A stretch of DNA of 64,000 nucleotides, from contig NZ_CP110680.1 in assembly GCF_028583725.1 (NCBI RefSeq), positions 1,488,001-1,552,000 on the forward strand. The letters are read 5' to 3'. Of this stretch, positions 29,561 to 38,409 are shown piece after piece; the first letter of the stretch is position 1; each line of letters starts with the position of its first letter. Position numbers and translations under genes: made by a program. Source of the DNA: Cellulomonas fimi (GTDB taxonomy: Bacteria; Actinomycetota; Actinomycetes; Actinomycetales; Cellulomonadaceae). Under the pieces are notes generated by a model. That model was not told where the DNA came from. It made no database searches and was given only the letters and a program-made list of their open reading frames with translations.

Positions 29561-30825
29561 GGGGTGCTCCATTCGGCGAGCGTGCGCCGCAGCGCGACGG
29601 CGGCGGCGGCGAGGGACGCGGCGGAGCCCACCGTGAGGGCGGTCGGCACGAGGGTCGCGAGCGGGAGGGGGAGCGCGAGGCTCACGAGGAACGCCGCGAG
29701 GCCGAGCGCCCACACCAGCGTCGCCCACGCGTCGCGCCCGCGGGCGAGCAGCCCCTGGACGAGCACCTGCACGACCATGAACAGCGCCGACGACACCGCG
29801 AGGATCGTGACGTCGAGACGCGCGATGTCGAACGTCGCGCCGAACAGCAGCCGGACCGCCTCGGGCCCGACCACGGCGGTCGCCGCGACCCCCAGGAGCC
29901 CCAGGGCGACCGTCGCGACCGTGGCCGTCCGCACCCCCGCCACGAACTGCGGGCGCTCGCCGCGGGCGACGTGCTGCGCGAGCCGCGGGAGGAAGACGGC
30001 CTGCACCGCCGCGAAGAGGAACAAGGGGACACGGGCGACCGTGAGCGCGTTGACGAGGTTGCCGACGACGTCGGCCTCCGCGGGCGTCTTGAGCAGCTGC
30101 GCGGCGACCGGACCCGCGTTGGCGAGCGCCTGCGACGTGAGCGAGGCGAGCACCAGCGGCGTCATCGCGGTCGTCGCGGCGGCCCCCGCGCCGTGGGTCA
30201 GGATCCGCCCGGGCCGGACGAGCGCGAGCCCGGTCGACACGAGCGGCGCGAGACCGAGCACGAGGCCGTACGCGCGCGCGTCGGTGCTGCCGGCGAGCGC
30301 GAGCGCGCCGATGCCGCCGACCCGCAGCGCGCCGTCGACGGCGAGCTGCAGCCCGTACCGCGGGAACCGGCCGGTGCCGGCCAGCACCCCGCGTGCGAGG
30401 TAGGCGAGCGCCATGCCGACGAGCGCGAGGACGAACAGCCAGACGATGCCGTCGACGCCGTCGAACACGAGGTCGGTGAGCTGCCGGTGCGTGAGCGCGA
30501 CGACGAGCGCGACCGCGGCGAGCGTCGCCGCCGCGTACCGGACGGGGACGCGCAGCGCGGCGGCCGTCGGGTGGTCGAGCGCCCGGCGGGCGGCGATGCT
30601 GCGACCGGTCTCCTGCTCGACGGGCAGGTAGAGGCCGATACCGAGCGCGTTGAGCAGCGTCCACATGAGGGCGAGCGCGGTGTAGGCCGGACCCTGCCCG
30701 AGCGCGTGCCCCGCGAACGCGAGGAACACGAACGACGACGCGCCGTACACCGCGAGGCCCCCGCCGACCCACAGGAGGCCCGCCGACACCCTGCGCCCGG
30801 CGGCAACGCCACCGGGCGCCGTCAT
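29557..30825 (-). CDS. Polysaccharide flippase-like multi-pass membrane protein (Wzx/MurJ superfamily)
   Basis: 422 residues with about 12 predicted helices and no long soluble part. Segments such as AGLLWVGGGLAVYGASSFVFLAF, VALVVALTHRQLTDL, LFLFAAVQAVFLPRLAQHVARG (polysaccharide synthase-type PRL...) and VTILAVSSALFMVVQVLVQG fit the MATE/MOP exporter fold. It probably flips a polyprenyl-linked oligosaccharide. The start ATG overlaps the DUF2304 stop (ATGA) and the stop overlaps the GT2 start. Thus the window has two export routes: this flippase and the ABC exporter at 12.9-15.0 kb. Confidence 0.82.
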   Translation of the reverse strand: MTAPGGVAAGRRVSAGLLWVGGGLAVYGASSFVFLAFAGHALGQGPAYTALALMWTLLNALGIGLYLPVEQETGRSIAARRALDHPTAAALRVPVRYAAATLAAVALVVALTHRQLTDLVFDGVDGIVWLFVLALVGMALAYLARGVLAGTGRFPRYGLQLAVDGALRVGGIGALALAGSTDARAYGLVLGLAPLVSTGLALVRPGRILTHGAGAAATTAMTPLVLASLTSQALANAGPVAAQLLKTPAEADVVGNLVNALTVARVPLFLFAAVQAVFLPRLAQHVARGERPQFVAGVRTATVATVALGLLGVAATAVVGPEAVRLLFGATFDIARLDVTILAVSSALFMVVQVLVQGLLARGRDAWATLVWALGLAAFLVSLALPLPLATLVPTALTVGSAASLAAAAVALRRTLAEWSTP

Positions 30826-31217
30826 GCGGTGGCCCCGGGCCCGCGCTCGTCGTCGGCGGGCGTCTTCGGCGGGGCGCTCTCGGCCAGCTCGTCGACGCGC
30901 CGGGCGAGGAGCGCGACCTCCTCGGCGATGGTGCGCGTCTCCTCCTCCAGCTGGGAGATCTCCGTGCTGAGCTGGATGCAGACGAGGAGCAGGACGACCA
31001 GGCTCGCGGCGAACAGCAGGTTGGAGGGCGTCTCGACGCCGACCCAGCGGGCGAGCCCGAACAGCAGGCCCGGGAACGCGCCGAGCACGACGACCACGAG
31101 GGCGAGCACGATCCAGATGCCGGCGTACTTCTCGCGCAGGCGGCGCGACCGCAGCAGCCACGCGATGGACCCGAGGAGGAGGACGCTCAGGGCGAGGGCG
31201 AACGGGTAGCCGCTCAC
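30822..31217 (-). CDS. DUF2304 small membrane protein
   Basis: 131 residues with three transmembrane helices (PFALALSVLLLGSIAWLL; IWIVLALVVVVLGAFPGLL; NLLFAASLVVLLLVCIQL) and a C-terminal coiled coil (EISQLEEETRTIAEEVALLARRVDEL, in part). DUF2304 proteins regularly sit next to a DPM1-like GT2, as here: the GTG overlaps that gene's stop by four bases. A scaffold or helper role for the glycosyltransferase is likely, but no activity is known to me. Confidence 0.85.
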   Translation of the reverse strand: MSGYPFALALSVLLLGSIAWLLRSRRLREKYAGIWIVLALVVVVLGAFPGLLFGLARWVGVETPSNLLFAASLVVLLLVCIQLSTEISQLEEETRTIAEEVALLARRVDELAESAPPKTPADDERGPGATA

Positions 31218-31954
31218 GGCTGCGGACCTCCGGGCAGGGGCGAGGCGGGGCGCGTCAGCGCGACGGTGAGGGCCAGGCCGGCCCGCAGCAGGAACACCGC
31301 CGCCTTGACCGGGCTGTGCGACGGCTCCCCGCCGGCACGCGGGCGCATCGAGACTCCGACCTGGCGGATCCGCAGCCCGGCGCGGTGCGCGATGACGAGC
31401 GACTCGACGGTGTCGCCGAGGTACTCGGCCGGGTAGTTGGTCGCGAACAGGCGCAGCGCGCGCGGGCCCGCGACCTTGAAGCCCGACGTGGTGTCCGTCA
31501 GACGCGACCCGACGAGCCGCGACAGCACGAACGACAGACCGCTCATGGCCCAGCGGCGGGGACCGCGCGCCTCGTACGTGCCGGTGCCCGCGAACCGCGC
31601 GCCGATGACCACGTCGGCGTCCTCCTCGGCGGCGACGGCGAGCAGCGCGGGCACGTCGCGCGGGTCGTGCTGGCCGTCGGCGTCGAGCTGGATCGCGGCG
31701 TCGTAGCCGTTGCGCAGCGCGTACTTGAAGCCCGCGCGCATCGCGCCGCCGACGCCGAGGTTCACGGGGAGGTCGAGGACGGCGACGCCGCACTCGCGCG
31801 CGACGCGGACGGTGTCGTCGGTCGAGCCGTCGCTGACGACGAGGACGTCGTGGCCGGGCAGCACCTCCGCGATCTCCGCGAGGACGCCGGGGAGCGCCAC
31901 CTGTTCGTTCCACGCGGGCAGCACGATGAGGACGCGCGTGATCGGACGGGGCAC
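31214..31954 (-). CDS. Glycosyltransferase family 2, dolichyl/polyprenyl-phosphate sugar synthase-like
   Basis: 246 residues, GT-A fold: VLIVLPAWNEQVALPGVL, VLVVSDGSTDDT, NLGVGGAMRAGF, AIQLDADGQHDP (DADG metal/nucleotide site), VVIGARFAG, LTDTTSGFKVAGPRAL. This is the DPM1/DPG_synthase group that loads a sugar onto polyprenyl phosphate for later use outside the membrane. There is no C-terminal membrane anchor; the DUF2304 protein may supply it. The GTG start is six bases after a TAGAGT hexamer. It heads the four-gene operon running to 28535. Confidence 0.92.
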   Translation of the reverse strand: MPRPITRVLIVLPAWNEQVALPGVLAEIAEVLPGHDVLVVSDGSTDDTVRVARECGVAVLDLPVNLGVGGAMRAGFKYALRNGYDAAIQLDADGQHDPRDVPALLAVAAEEDADVVIGARFAGTGTYEARGPRRWAMSGLSFVLSRLVGSRLTDTTSGFKVAGPRALRLFATNYPAEYLGDTVESLVIAHRAGLRIRQVGVSMRPRAGGEPSHSPVKAAVFLLRAGLALTVALTRPASPLPGGPQP

Positions 31955-31960
31955 GGGAGC

Positions 31961-31966
31961 ACTCTA
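31961..31966 (-). promoter_or_regulatory. -10 element TAGAGT of the GT2/DUF2304/flippase operon, leaderless
   Basis: On the minus strand TAGAGT is followed by six bases and the GTG at 31954. Confidence 0.5.
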
Positions 31967-32000
31967 GTGGACCGGCGAGGGGACCCCCGCGACGGGCGGT

Positions 32001-32006
32001 TAGCCT
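32001..32006 (+). promoter_or_regulatory. -10 element TAGCCT of rfbD
   Basis: TAGCCT precedes a leader of about 30 bases with a GAGGAGAG Shine-Dalgarno before the GTG at 32042. Confidence 0.4.
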
Positions 32007-32041
32007 GGCACCCGGAGTTTCCCCGACGCGAGGAGAGTGCA

Positions 32042-32893
32042 GTGCGCTGGTTGGTGACGGGTGCCCACGGGATGCTGGGACAGGACCTCGTGGCGCTCCT
32101 GCGGGAGCGGGGCGAGGACGTCACGGCGGCGGACCGCGAGCACGTCGACATCACGGACGCGGCCGCGGTCGACGCGGCGGTCGCGGGGGTCGACGTGGTC
32201 GTCAACTGCGCCGCGTGGACGGCGGTCGACGACGCGGAGACCAGCGAGGGTGCCGCGTTCACGGTGAACGCCGTGGGCGCCGAGCGGCTCGCGGCCGCGG
32301 CGGGCCGGCACGGTGCGCGGCTCGTGCAGATCTCGACGGACTACGTGTTCGACGGCCACGCGGACACGCCCTACGCGGAGGACGCCGAGGTCGCGCCCCG
32401 CTCCGCCTACGGCCGGACCAAGGCCGCGGGGGAGTGGGCCGTGCGGGCCGGCGCACCCGACCACCTGGTCGTGCGCACCGCCTGGCTCTACGGCGCGGGC
32501 GGCCCGTGCTTCCCGAAGACGATCGCCCGCGTCGCGCGCGAGCGCGGCGGGCTCGACGTCGTCGACGACCAGGTGGGGCAGCCCACGTGGACCGTGGACC
32601 TCGCGGCGCTGGTCGTGCGCCTGGTCGACGCGGGTGCGCCCGCGGGCGTCTACCACGGCACGTCGTCCGGCCGGACGTCGTGGCACGGGTTCGCCCAGGC
32701 GATCGTCGGCGCCGCGGGCATGGACCCGCAGATCGTGCGCCCGACGACGAGCGAGGCGTTCGAGCGTCCCGCCCCGCGTCCCGCGTACTCGGTGCTGGGG
32801 CACGACGCGCTGCGGGCCGCGGGCGTCGAGCCGATCGGTGACTGGGCGGAGCGGTGGGAGCAGGCCGCGCCGTCGGTCCTGGCCGGACGCTGA
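32042..32893 (+). CDS. rfbD: dTDP-4-dehydrorhamnose reductase
   Basis: 283 residues. Last step of dTDP-L-rhamnose synthesis, NAD(P)H-dependent reduction of the 4-keto group. SDR fold: LVTGAHGMLGQDL (cofactor loop), VVNCAAWTAVDDAE, QISTDYVFDGHADTPYAE, SAYGRTKAAGE (Tyr and Lys of YxxxK) and RTAWLYGAGG. It stands alone on the plus strand between two minus-strand operons, with a bidirectional terminator right after it. In mycobacteria rmlD lies beside wbbL; here it does not. Confidence 0.96.
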   Translation: MRWLVTGAHGMLGQDLVALLRERGEDVTAADREHVDITDAAAVDAAVAGVDVVVNCAAWTAVDDAETSEGAAFTVNAVGAERLAAAAGRHGARLVQISTDYVFDGHADTPYAEDAEVAPRSAYGRTKAAGEWAVRAGAPDHLVVRTAWLYGAGGPCFPKTIARVARERGGLDVVDDQVGQPTWTVDLAALVVRLVDAGAPAGVYHGTSSGRTSWHGFAQAIVGAAGMDPQIVRPTTSEAFERPAPRPAYSVLGHDALRAAGVEPIGDWAERWEQAAPSVLAGR

Positions 32894-32904
32894 CGACCTG
32901 ACCG

Positions 32905-32945
32905 ACGAAGGCCCCCGACCGGTCCGACCGGTCGGGGGCCTTCGT
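32905..32945. terminator. Bidirectional terminator, 19-base perfect stem
   Basis: A perfect inverted repeat, 32905-32923 and 32927-32945, with the 3-base loop CCG, between the convergent rfbD and DUF2142 genes. It reads ACGAAGGCCCCCGACC... on either strand. It is the clearest terminator in the window. Confidence 0.9.
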
Positions 32946-32954
32946 GTCGGCGGG

Positions 32955-34439
32955 TCAGACGAGCCGCAGGACCGAGAACACCACCGCGACCACCGCGAGC
33001 GCCCCGGTCGCGACGACCGCGAGCCGCGTGCGCAGCCCGGCCGCCGTGAGGACGGCCATCGCCGGGACGAGGGCGTAGCCGTAGCGCGCGGGCGGCGGCA
33101 CGTACAGCGACTGCGCGTAGAAGCTCAGCACGATGAACGCCGACGCCCCGGTCAGCCCGGTGAGGACGGTCGCCCAGGCGAGCACCCGCTCGCGCAGCGG
33201 CCGGAACCCGATCACCGCGGCCGCGAGGAACCCGGCCGACAGCAGCAGGCCGCCGAGCCGCTGCAGCGCCTCGGTGAGCTCGGGTCGGCCGACCGCCGCC
33301 CATGCGCTCGACAGCGGCGTCAGCCAGCTCCCGAGGAAGCCGACGAGCGGCGGAAGGCTCAGCGCGGTCGCCCGGAAGAGCTGGTTCATCGGGATCTTGT
33401 CGAGGTCGCCGTGCGTGAGCTGCTCCTGCACCACGAGCCATCCCACCGCGACGACGAGCGCCGTCGCCGCGAGCGTCCCGCCGCCGACGAGCCACTGCCG
33501 CGCGGTGACACGGGTGCCGGGGTCGTCCGTCGCGGTCGCCGCGGCGATCTCGGCGCGTGCCGCGGGGCTCGGCTCGACGCCGTCCTGCGCCGCGACGTCG
33601 TCGACCGGCGCCGTCGCGTCGGAGGCCCGACCGCGGCGTGCGTGCCACCAGGGCAGCAGCAGCCGGACGAGCATGTAGATCCCGATCGCGACGAGGACGG
33701 TGATGTTCGTCATCTTCATCGCGAGCGCGACGGCCGTCACGACCGCGAGCACCCACCACCGTCGGCCGGGCCGCTCCTCCCACCAGAGCGCCGCGAGCAG
33801 GGCACCGGCGCCCACGGCGAACGTCGCCGCGTCGGGCGTGATGGTCGACGACGGGTAGACGATCGCGGGCACGCACGCGAGCACGACGAGCACCGCGGCC
33901 GTCGCCCACCGGCCCGCGCCGAGGCGGCGCGCGGCGGCGTAGGCGAGCAGGAGCCCGGCCGCGAGCCACAGGCCGCCGACGAGGCGCCCGGCCGTGACGA
34001 GGCTGTCGATCGGCGTGAGCCACAGGATCGGGGCGGCGAGGGCGTGCGTGATCGAGTAGTACAGCGGGGTGTTCGCGGAGGCCGTGTTGTAGCCGCTCTC
34101 CTGGAAGTCGTCCGGCTCGTAGTCGCCGCCCGGCTCGCACGGCGGGAGCTCGAAGCCCGGGTAGTCGAGGCCGCGGCACGCCTCCTCCGCCATCGCCTCG
34201 TCGTCCACGCGGTCGCCGGGCGCGACGACGTCGGGGCTCTTGTACAGGTAGTCGATGTGCTGCAGCTCGTCGATCGGCCCGACCAGCGTGTACGCGCGGA
34301 CGTGCAGGCCGACGGACAGGAGCGCGGCGAGGACGACCAGGAGCGGCGGGAGGACCACGGTCAGCCACCGGACCGGTGCCGTCGCGACGGCGTCCGCGTC
34401 GGCGTCGGAGGGGCGGGGGCGGGTACGCAGCAGGCTCAC
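32955..34439 (-). CDS. Multi-pass membrane protein, DUF2142-like (putative GT-C glycosyltransferase)
   Basis: 494 residues with about ten helices. After the first helix (about 22-42) a periplasmic-side loop contains VGPIDELQHIDYLYKSPD, whose acidic pair D-E followed by H resembles the GT-C active-site loop, and then SGYNTASANTPLYYSITHALA. A long charged cytoplasmic loop (about 235-280) and the end LYVPPPARYGYALVPAMAVL fit the family. Such proteins use polyprenyl-phosphate sugars as donors outside the membrane. The GTG start lies 42 bases after the YfhO stop, so it belongs to the rfbC-GT2-YfhO-DUF2142 operon. Substrate unknown. Confidence 0.78.
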   Translation of the reverse strand: MSLLRTRPRPSDADADAVATAPVRWLTVVLPPLLVVLAALLSVGLHVRAYTLVGPIDELQHIDYLYKSPDVVAPGDRVDDEAMAEEACRGLDYPGFELPPCEPGGDYEPDDFQESGYNTASANTPLYYSITHALAAPILWLTPIDSLVTAGRLVGGLWLAAGLLLAYAAARRLGAGRWATAAVLVVLACVPAIVYPSSTITPDAATFAVGAGALLAALWWEERPGRRWWVLAVVTAVALAMKMTNITVLVAIGIYMLVRLLLPWWHARRGRASDATAPVDDVAAQDGVEPSPAARAEIAAATATDDPGTRVTARQWLVGGGTLAATALVVAVGWLVVQEQLTHGDLDKIPMNQLFRATALSLPPLVGFLGSWLTPLSSAWAAVGRPELTEALQRLGGLLLSAGFLAAAVIGFRPLRERVLAWATVLTGLTGASAFIVLSFYAQSLYVPPPARYGYALVPAMAVLTAAGLRTRLAVVATGALAVVAVVFSVLRLV

Positions 34440-34480
34440 GGGTTCCTCGGGAGGTGGGTCGGGGCGTCGGCGACGCGGCC

Positions 34481-36790
34481 TCAGACTACCGGCGCGCCGT
34501 CGTCGTCCGGGGCCGTCTCCGGTGCCGGGACGGCCTCCCGCGTCCGGGGCCGGCGGCGGCGCAGCAGGACGACCGAGGCGGCCCACAGCACGAGCCCGCC
34601 GACGGCGGCCCAGAACAGCGTCCACGCCGTGCGGAGGCCCGGGGTCCGGTAGTCGACGTCGACGACCCAGTCGCCGGCCGGCAGCTCGGTCGCGATCGTG
34701 CCGGTCGCGGACGGCTCGGTCGCGGGCTCGACGCAGCCGTCGTCGGACCCGGCCGGGCACGCACGCACCTCCCAGCCGGGGTACCAGGCCTCGTTGAGCT
34801 GGACCGGCCCGCCCGTCGTCGAGACCTCGTAGCGCAGGTGACCGGGCTCGTAGCCGGCGGCCGTGGCCGTGGTGCCCGGGCCGCAGTCGCCGTCCTGCGC
34901 GCACGCGTCGACGTCCGCAGGGTCGGGCACGTCGTCGGGGTCGGCCGCGAGCAGCACGCCCGGTGCGGCGTACCAGGCGCGGGCGTCCACGGTCGTCGCC
35001 GGGTCCTGGAACGACGTGAACGCGCGCGTGAACGCCTCGCTGCCCTTGAGGTTCGTGTACCCGCCGACCGCGGCGACGCCCGTCCAGTACGCGTCGTTCC
35101 ACATGTTCTGGGACTCGATGATCGGCACCGGCTCCTGCGTCAGCGGGGTGCGCGCCGGCCGGCGGTCGGACGGCACGACCGCGCTCCGCCCGTCCGCGAC
35201 GGCCTCGCCGCGCGACGCGACCATGTCGTCGGTCGTCCGGCCCCAGGTGCCCGTCTCGGCCGCGACCCGCTCGGCGCGCCACGGCCGGGTCGTCGAGAAG
35301 GCCCAGGCGGTGCCCGAGACGACCGTGAGCGCGACGAGCACGCCAGCCACGAGCCGCGCGTCCGGGACGAGCGCGCGCCAGCGCGGGCTGCCCACGCCGA
35401 CCAGCACGACGACCACGACGGCGGCCGTCGCGAGGATCGTCCACGGCGGCACCCACCGCGTCACCGTGAAGCCGGCGACGGCACCGACGCCCGCGGCACC
35501 GACCAGGAGGCACGCCAGCGCGGCGACCACCCACGGGCGGCGCCACGCGAGGTGCAGGGCGTCGCCGGACATGCGGCGCAGCGCGTCGCTGCGGACCGCG
35601 CGCGACAGGCCGAGGAGCGCGAGGACGACGACCGCGGCGAGCAGCACCGGCTTGAAGTCGTTCGACCGGAACCTGCTCAGGTCGAAGCCGGGCAGCGCGG
35701 CGAGCTCGTCGAACCAGGGGAACACCGGCAGCGCGAGGAGCGCGCACACCGCGGCGGTGCCCGCGGCGACGCGGGCCCGGGCGTCGCGCCACGGCACCAC
35801 CGCGAGGAGCGCGACGACGGTCGCGGGCAGGAAGTACGACCGCATGCTCATGTCCATGGGCAGGTTCTCGCCGTCGTACGGGAAGAACACCGTGCCGAGG
35901 ATGCCGAGGTCGAACTCCGAGAACTCGACGCCCGCCTCCCCCGAGCCGCGCACGGCGACCGCCGGGAGGAACTTGAGCATCGCGAGCATCCCGGCCGCGA
36001 CGCCCGCGGCGGCGAGCGGGACCAGGTAGTCCCGCAGACGCGGCCGCAGCAGCACCTGCGTGAGCACGACCCACGCCGCGCCCGCGTACGCGTACCCGAG
36101 CACCATGCCCGGGTACATGCCCACGACCGCCTGCCACAGCACCAGGGCCGCCAGCGGGACGCCCCACCACCGGCGCCACGGCCACGCCGTCGAGAGCACG
36201 AGGAGCACCCACGGCGCCCAGGCGTAGCCGCGCACGATGTCCACGTGCTGCGCGTTCGCGAAGTAGCCGGGCGCGAAGAACCCCGCCACGAGGGCGAGCG
36301 TCGCGGTCGCCCGGCCGAGGTCCCAGCGGCGCGCGAGCACGTAGAACCCAAGGGCGCCGAACGCGACGTGCAGCGCCTGCACGACGGCCGCGGTGCGGAT
36401 CGTGAAGTCGCTGACCGCGGCGGCGAGGCCGACCGGCAGGTACCAGGTCGACCCCTGGACGGCCACGGCCTGCGGGTACCCGCCCCATGCGTACGGCATC
36501 CACTCGAGCGGGTGGAAGAACCCGCCGTCGGTCCACCACGCGAACGCCTCCGCGTTGTAGCCGCCGAGGAAGTCGAACTGCGGGCTCACGCTGCCGGCGA
36601 GCCAGCCGCCGAGCACGAGGAGCTCGAGCAGCACGAGGAGGCCGACCACGACGGCCGCCTCGGACGCGAGCGCGCGCGTGCGGGCGCTCACGCGCGGCGA
36701 CCTCGGCAGGGCGGGGGCGGCGGTCGTCGCGGTCACCGGTCGGTCCTCCTGCGGTGCGGTGTTCGGGGCGGTCGAGGGTGCCGGGCTCAT
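34481..36790 (-). CDS. YfhO-family membrane protein (copy 1)
   Basis: 769 residues: a Pro-rich cytoplasmic start, about 12 helices between 45 and 560 and a large extracellular C-terminal part with one last helix (near 740-760). Family features: FDFLGGYNAEAFAWWTDGGF, WMPYAWGGYPQAV, STWYLPVGL, LSRFRSNDFKPVLL, VYTNLKGSEAF-like YTNLKGSEAFTRAF and LNEAWYPGWEV near the end. YfhO proteins are GT-C-like and in Bacillus are needed for glycosylation of lipoteichoic acid. The ATG overlaps the preceding GT2 stop (ATGA). A paralog lies at 46332. Confidence 0.85.
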   Translation of the reverse strand: MSPAPSTAPNTAPQEDRPVTATTAAPALPRSPRVSARTRALASEAAVVVGLLVLLELLVLGGWLAGSVSPQFDFLGGYNAEAFAWWTDGGFFHPLEWMPYAWGGYPQAVAVQGSTWYLPVGLAAAVSDFTIRTAAVVQALHVAFGALGFYVLARRWDLGRATATLALVAGFFAPGYFANAQHVDIVRGYAWAPWVLLVLSTAWPWRRWWGVPLAALVLWQAVVGMYPGMVLGYAYAGAAWVVLTQVLLRPRLRDYLVPLAAAGVAAGMLAMLKFLPAVAVRGSGEAGVEFSEFDLGILGTVFFPYDGENLPMDMSMRSYFLPATVVALLAVVPWRDARARVAAGTAAVCALLALPVFPWFDELAALPGFDLSRFRSNDFKPVLLAAVVVLALLGLSRAVRSDALRRMSGDALHLAWRRPWVVAALACLLVGAAGVGAVAGFTVTRWVPPWTILATAAVVVVVLVGVGSPRWRALVPDARLVAGVLVALTVVSGTAWAFSTTRPWRAERVAAETGTWGRTTDDMVASRGEAVADGRSAVVPSDRRPARTPLTQEPVPIIESQNMWNDAYWTGVAAVGGYTNLKGSEAFTRAFTSFQDPATTVDARAWYAAPGVLLAADPDDVPDPADVDACAQDGDCGPGTTATAAGYEPGHLRYEVSTTGGPVQLNEAWYPGWEVRACPAGSDDGCVEPATEPSATGTIATELPAGDWVVDVDYRTPGLRTAWTLFWAAVGGLVLWAASVVLLRRRRPRTREAVPAPETAPDDDGAPVV

Positions 36791-37728
36791 GCGGCCGGTC
36801 CGGTCCGGCCCCGGGCGCCGTCCAGCAGCCCGCGCAGGATGCGTCCGGTCCTGACGCCGCGCGGCGCGACGCACAGCACGTAGAAGACGGCGTACTTCGT
36901 GATCCAGAAGCGGTAGCCCCAGCGCCAGGCGCGCGGCAGCAGGCCCGAGCGCACCAGCAGGAGCGTGTTGCGGACCATGTAGTAGTTGCGGACGGGGGAG
37001 TGCAGGTGCACGTCCCGCTCACGGCCCGGGATGCGCTGCGTGCGGTCACCCAGCGAGTGCTCGAGGACGGCCCCCGCGACGGCGTGCACGTCGTACCCTG
37101 CGCGGCCCGCCCGCAGGCCCCACTCGAGGTCCACGTGGTCGATGAACCACGGCTCGTTCATGGGCCCGACGACGTCGAGCGCGGCGAGGTCCAGCAGGCA
37201 GCCCGACGCGAGCAGGAAGACGGCGTCGACGCGCGTGCCGCTCTCCGGCAGGACGGCGCGACGCGGGCCCCACCGCCGCGCGCGGAAGACGAGGATCGCG
37301 CCCGGGTTGCGGGGGTCGACGATGACGGGACCGACCGCGGCGACGGGTCGCCCGTCGGGCGCGACGGGGTGCGCGACGAGGTCGTCCACGAGCCGCGCGA
37401 CCATGTCGGGCGCGGGGCGGGAGTCCTGGTCGGAGAGCAGCACGTGCGTCGCGCCGAGCTGGCGCGCGCGGGCGATGCCCACGTTCTGCGCCGCGCCGAT
37501 GCCGCGGTTCTCGTCGAGCGCGACGACCTCGCCGCCGCTCGCGTCGAGCGCGCCGCGCAGGCGTGCGACGACGTCCGGGCCGCTCGCGTTGTCGACGACG
37601 ACCGTGCGCGCGACCTGCGGGACCAGGGCGTCGAGCAGCGCGAGGGTGGCGTCGACCTCGGGCCGGTGGGTGACGACGACCGCGACGACCCGGGGACCGC
37701 CGTCGGGGCGCGGCGACGACGCGGTCAC
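36787..37728 (-). CDS. Glycosyltransferase family 2, rhamnosyltransferase-like (RfbF/WbbL type)
   Basis: 313 residues. VVAVVVTHRPEVDATLALLD, RTVVVDNASGPDVV, NRGIGAAQNVGIARA, VLLSDQDSRPAPDMV (the DQDS motif usual in rhamnosyltransferases), LLASGCLLDL and PWFIDHVDLEWGLRAGR. The C-terminal segment is moderately hydrophobic and may bind the membrane. The GTG starts one base after the rfbC stop, and adjacency to a dTDP-rhamnose gene supports a rhamnosyl donor (inference). Confidence 0.9.
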   Translation of the reverse strand: MTASSPRPDGGPRVVAVVVTHRPEVDATLALLDALVPQVARTVVVDNASGPDVVARLRGALDASGGEVVALDENRGIGAAQNVGIARARQLGATHVLLSDQDSRPAPDMVARLVDDLVAHPVAPDGRPVAAVGPVIVDPRNPGAILVFRARRWGPRRAVLPESGTRVDAVFLLASGCLLDLAALDVVGPMNEPWFIDHVDLEWGLRAGRAGYDVHAVAGAVLEHSLGDRTQRIPGRERDVHLHSPVRNYYMVRNTLLLVRSGLLPRAWRWGYRFWITKYAVFYVLCVAPRGVRTGRILRGLLDGARGRTGPAA

Positions 37729-37729
37729 G

Positions 37730-38347
37730 TCAGGCGCGCAGCGAGGCGAGGTACGCCTCGACGTCCTCCAGCCGGGGCAGCAGCCCGGCGGCGCGGGCCT
37801 GCGCGAGCGTCGGCGCCTCGGCGTCCTTCTCGGACAGCTGCGGCTCGAGCGGGCTGCCGTCGCGGGCCGTCGTCGGCCACGCGATCGCGAGGTCCGCGTC
37901 GAGCGGGTGGATGCCGTGCTCGCGCTCCGGCGCGTAGCCGGTCGAGCACAGGTACGCGACGGTCGAGCCGTCCTCGAGCGACATGAACGCGTGGCCCAGG
38001 CCCTCGCCGAGGTAGATCGCGCGGCGGTCCGTGTCGTCGAGCAGGACCGTGTCCCACGTGCCGAACGTCGGCGACCCCTCGCGGATGTCGACGACCACGT
38101 CGAGCACCGCGCCCTTGAGGCACGTCACGTACTTGGCCTGGCCGGGCGGGACGTCGGCGAAGTGGACGCCGCGCACGACGCCCGCGGCGGACACCGAGCA
38201 GTTGGCCTGCTGGAGGTCGAGCGGGTGGCCCACGACCTCGGTGAACCGCTCGGCCTTGAACCACTCGAGGAACACCCCTCGGGGGTCGCCGAACTGCCGC
38301 GGCGTGATCTCCCAGGCACCCGGCACGGCCAGCTCGCGGAACTCCAC
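37730..38347 (-). CDS. rfbC: dTDP-4-dehydrorhamnose 3,5-epimerase
   Basis: 205 residues. Third step of dTDP-L-rhamnose synthesis. Cupin fold with GVFLEWFKAE, QQANCSVSAAGVVRGVHFAD (catalytic His in GVHF), QAKYVTCLKGAVLDVVVDIR, YLGEGLGHAFMSLEDG and CSTGYAPEREHGIHPLD, all typical of RmlC. The GTG start has GGAAGGA upstream and a TAGGCT hexamer beyond. First gene of the operon rfbC-GT2-YfhO-DUF2142. Confidence 0.96.
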   Translation of the reverse strand: MEFRELAVPGAWEITPRQFGDPRGVFLEWFKAERFTEVVGHPLDLQQANCSVSAAGVVRGVHFADVPPGQAKYVTCLKGAVLDVVVDIREGSPTFGTWDTVLLDDTDRRAIYLGEGLGHAFMSLEDGSTVAYLCSTGYAPEREHGIHPLDADLAIAWPTTARDGSPLEPQLSEKDAEAPTLAQARAAGLLPRLEDVEAYLASLRA

Positions 38348-38380
38348 GGTCGGTCCTTCCCTCGACGACGACGACGCGCC

Positions 38381-38386
38381 AGCCTA
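38381..38386 (-). promoter_or_regulatory. -10 element TAGGCT of the rfbC operon
   Basis: On the minus strand TAGGCT gives a leader of about 28 bases that carries a Shine-Dalgarno. Confidence 0.4.
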
Positions 38387-38409
38387 CCGGGCGCCGTCGC
38401 CCGTCCCGG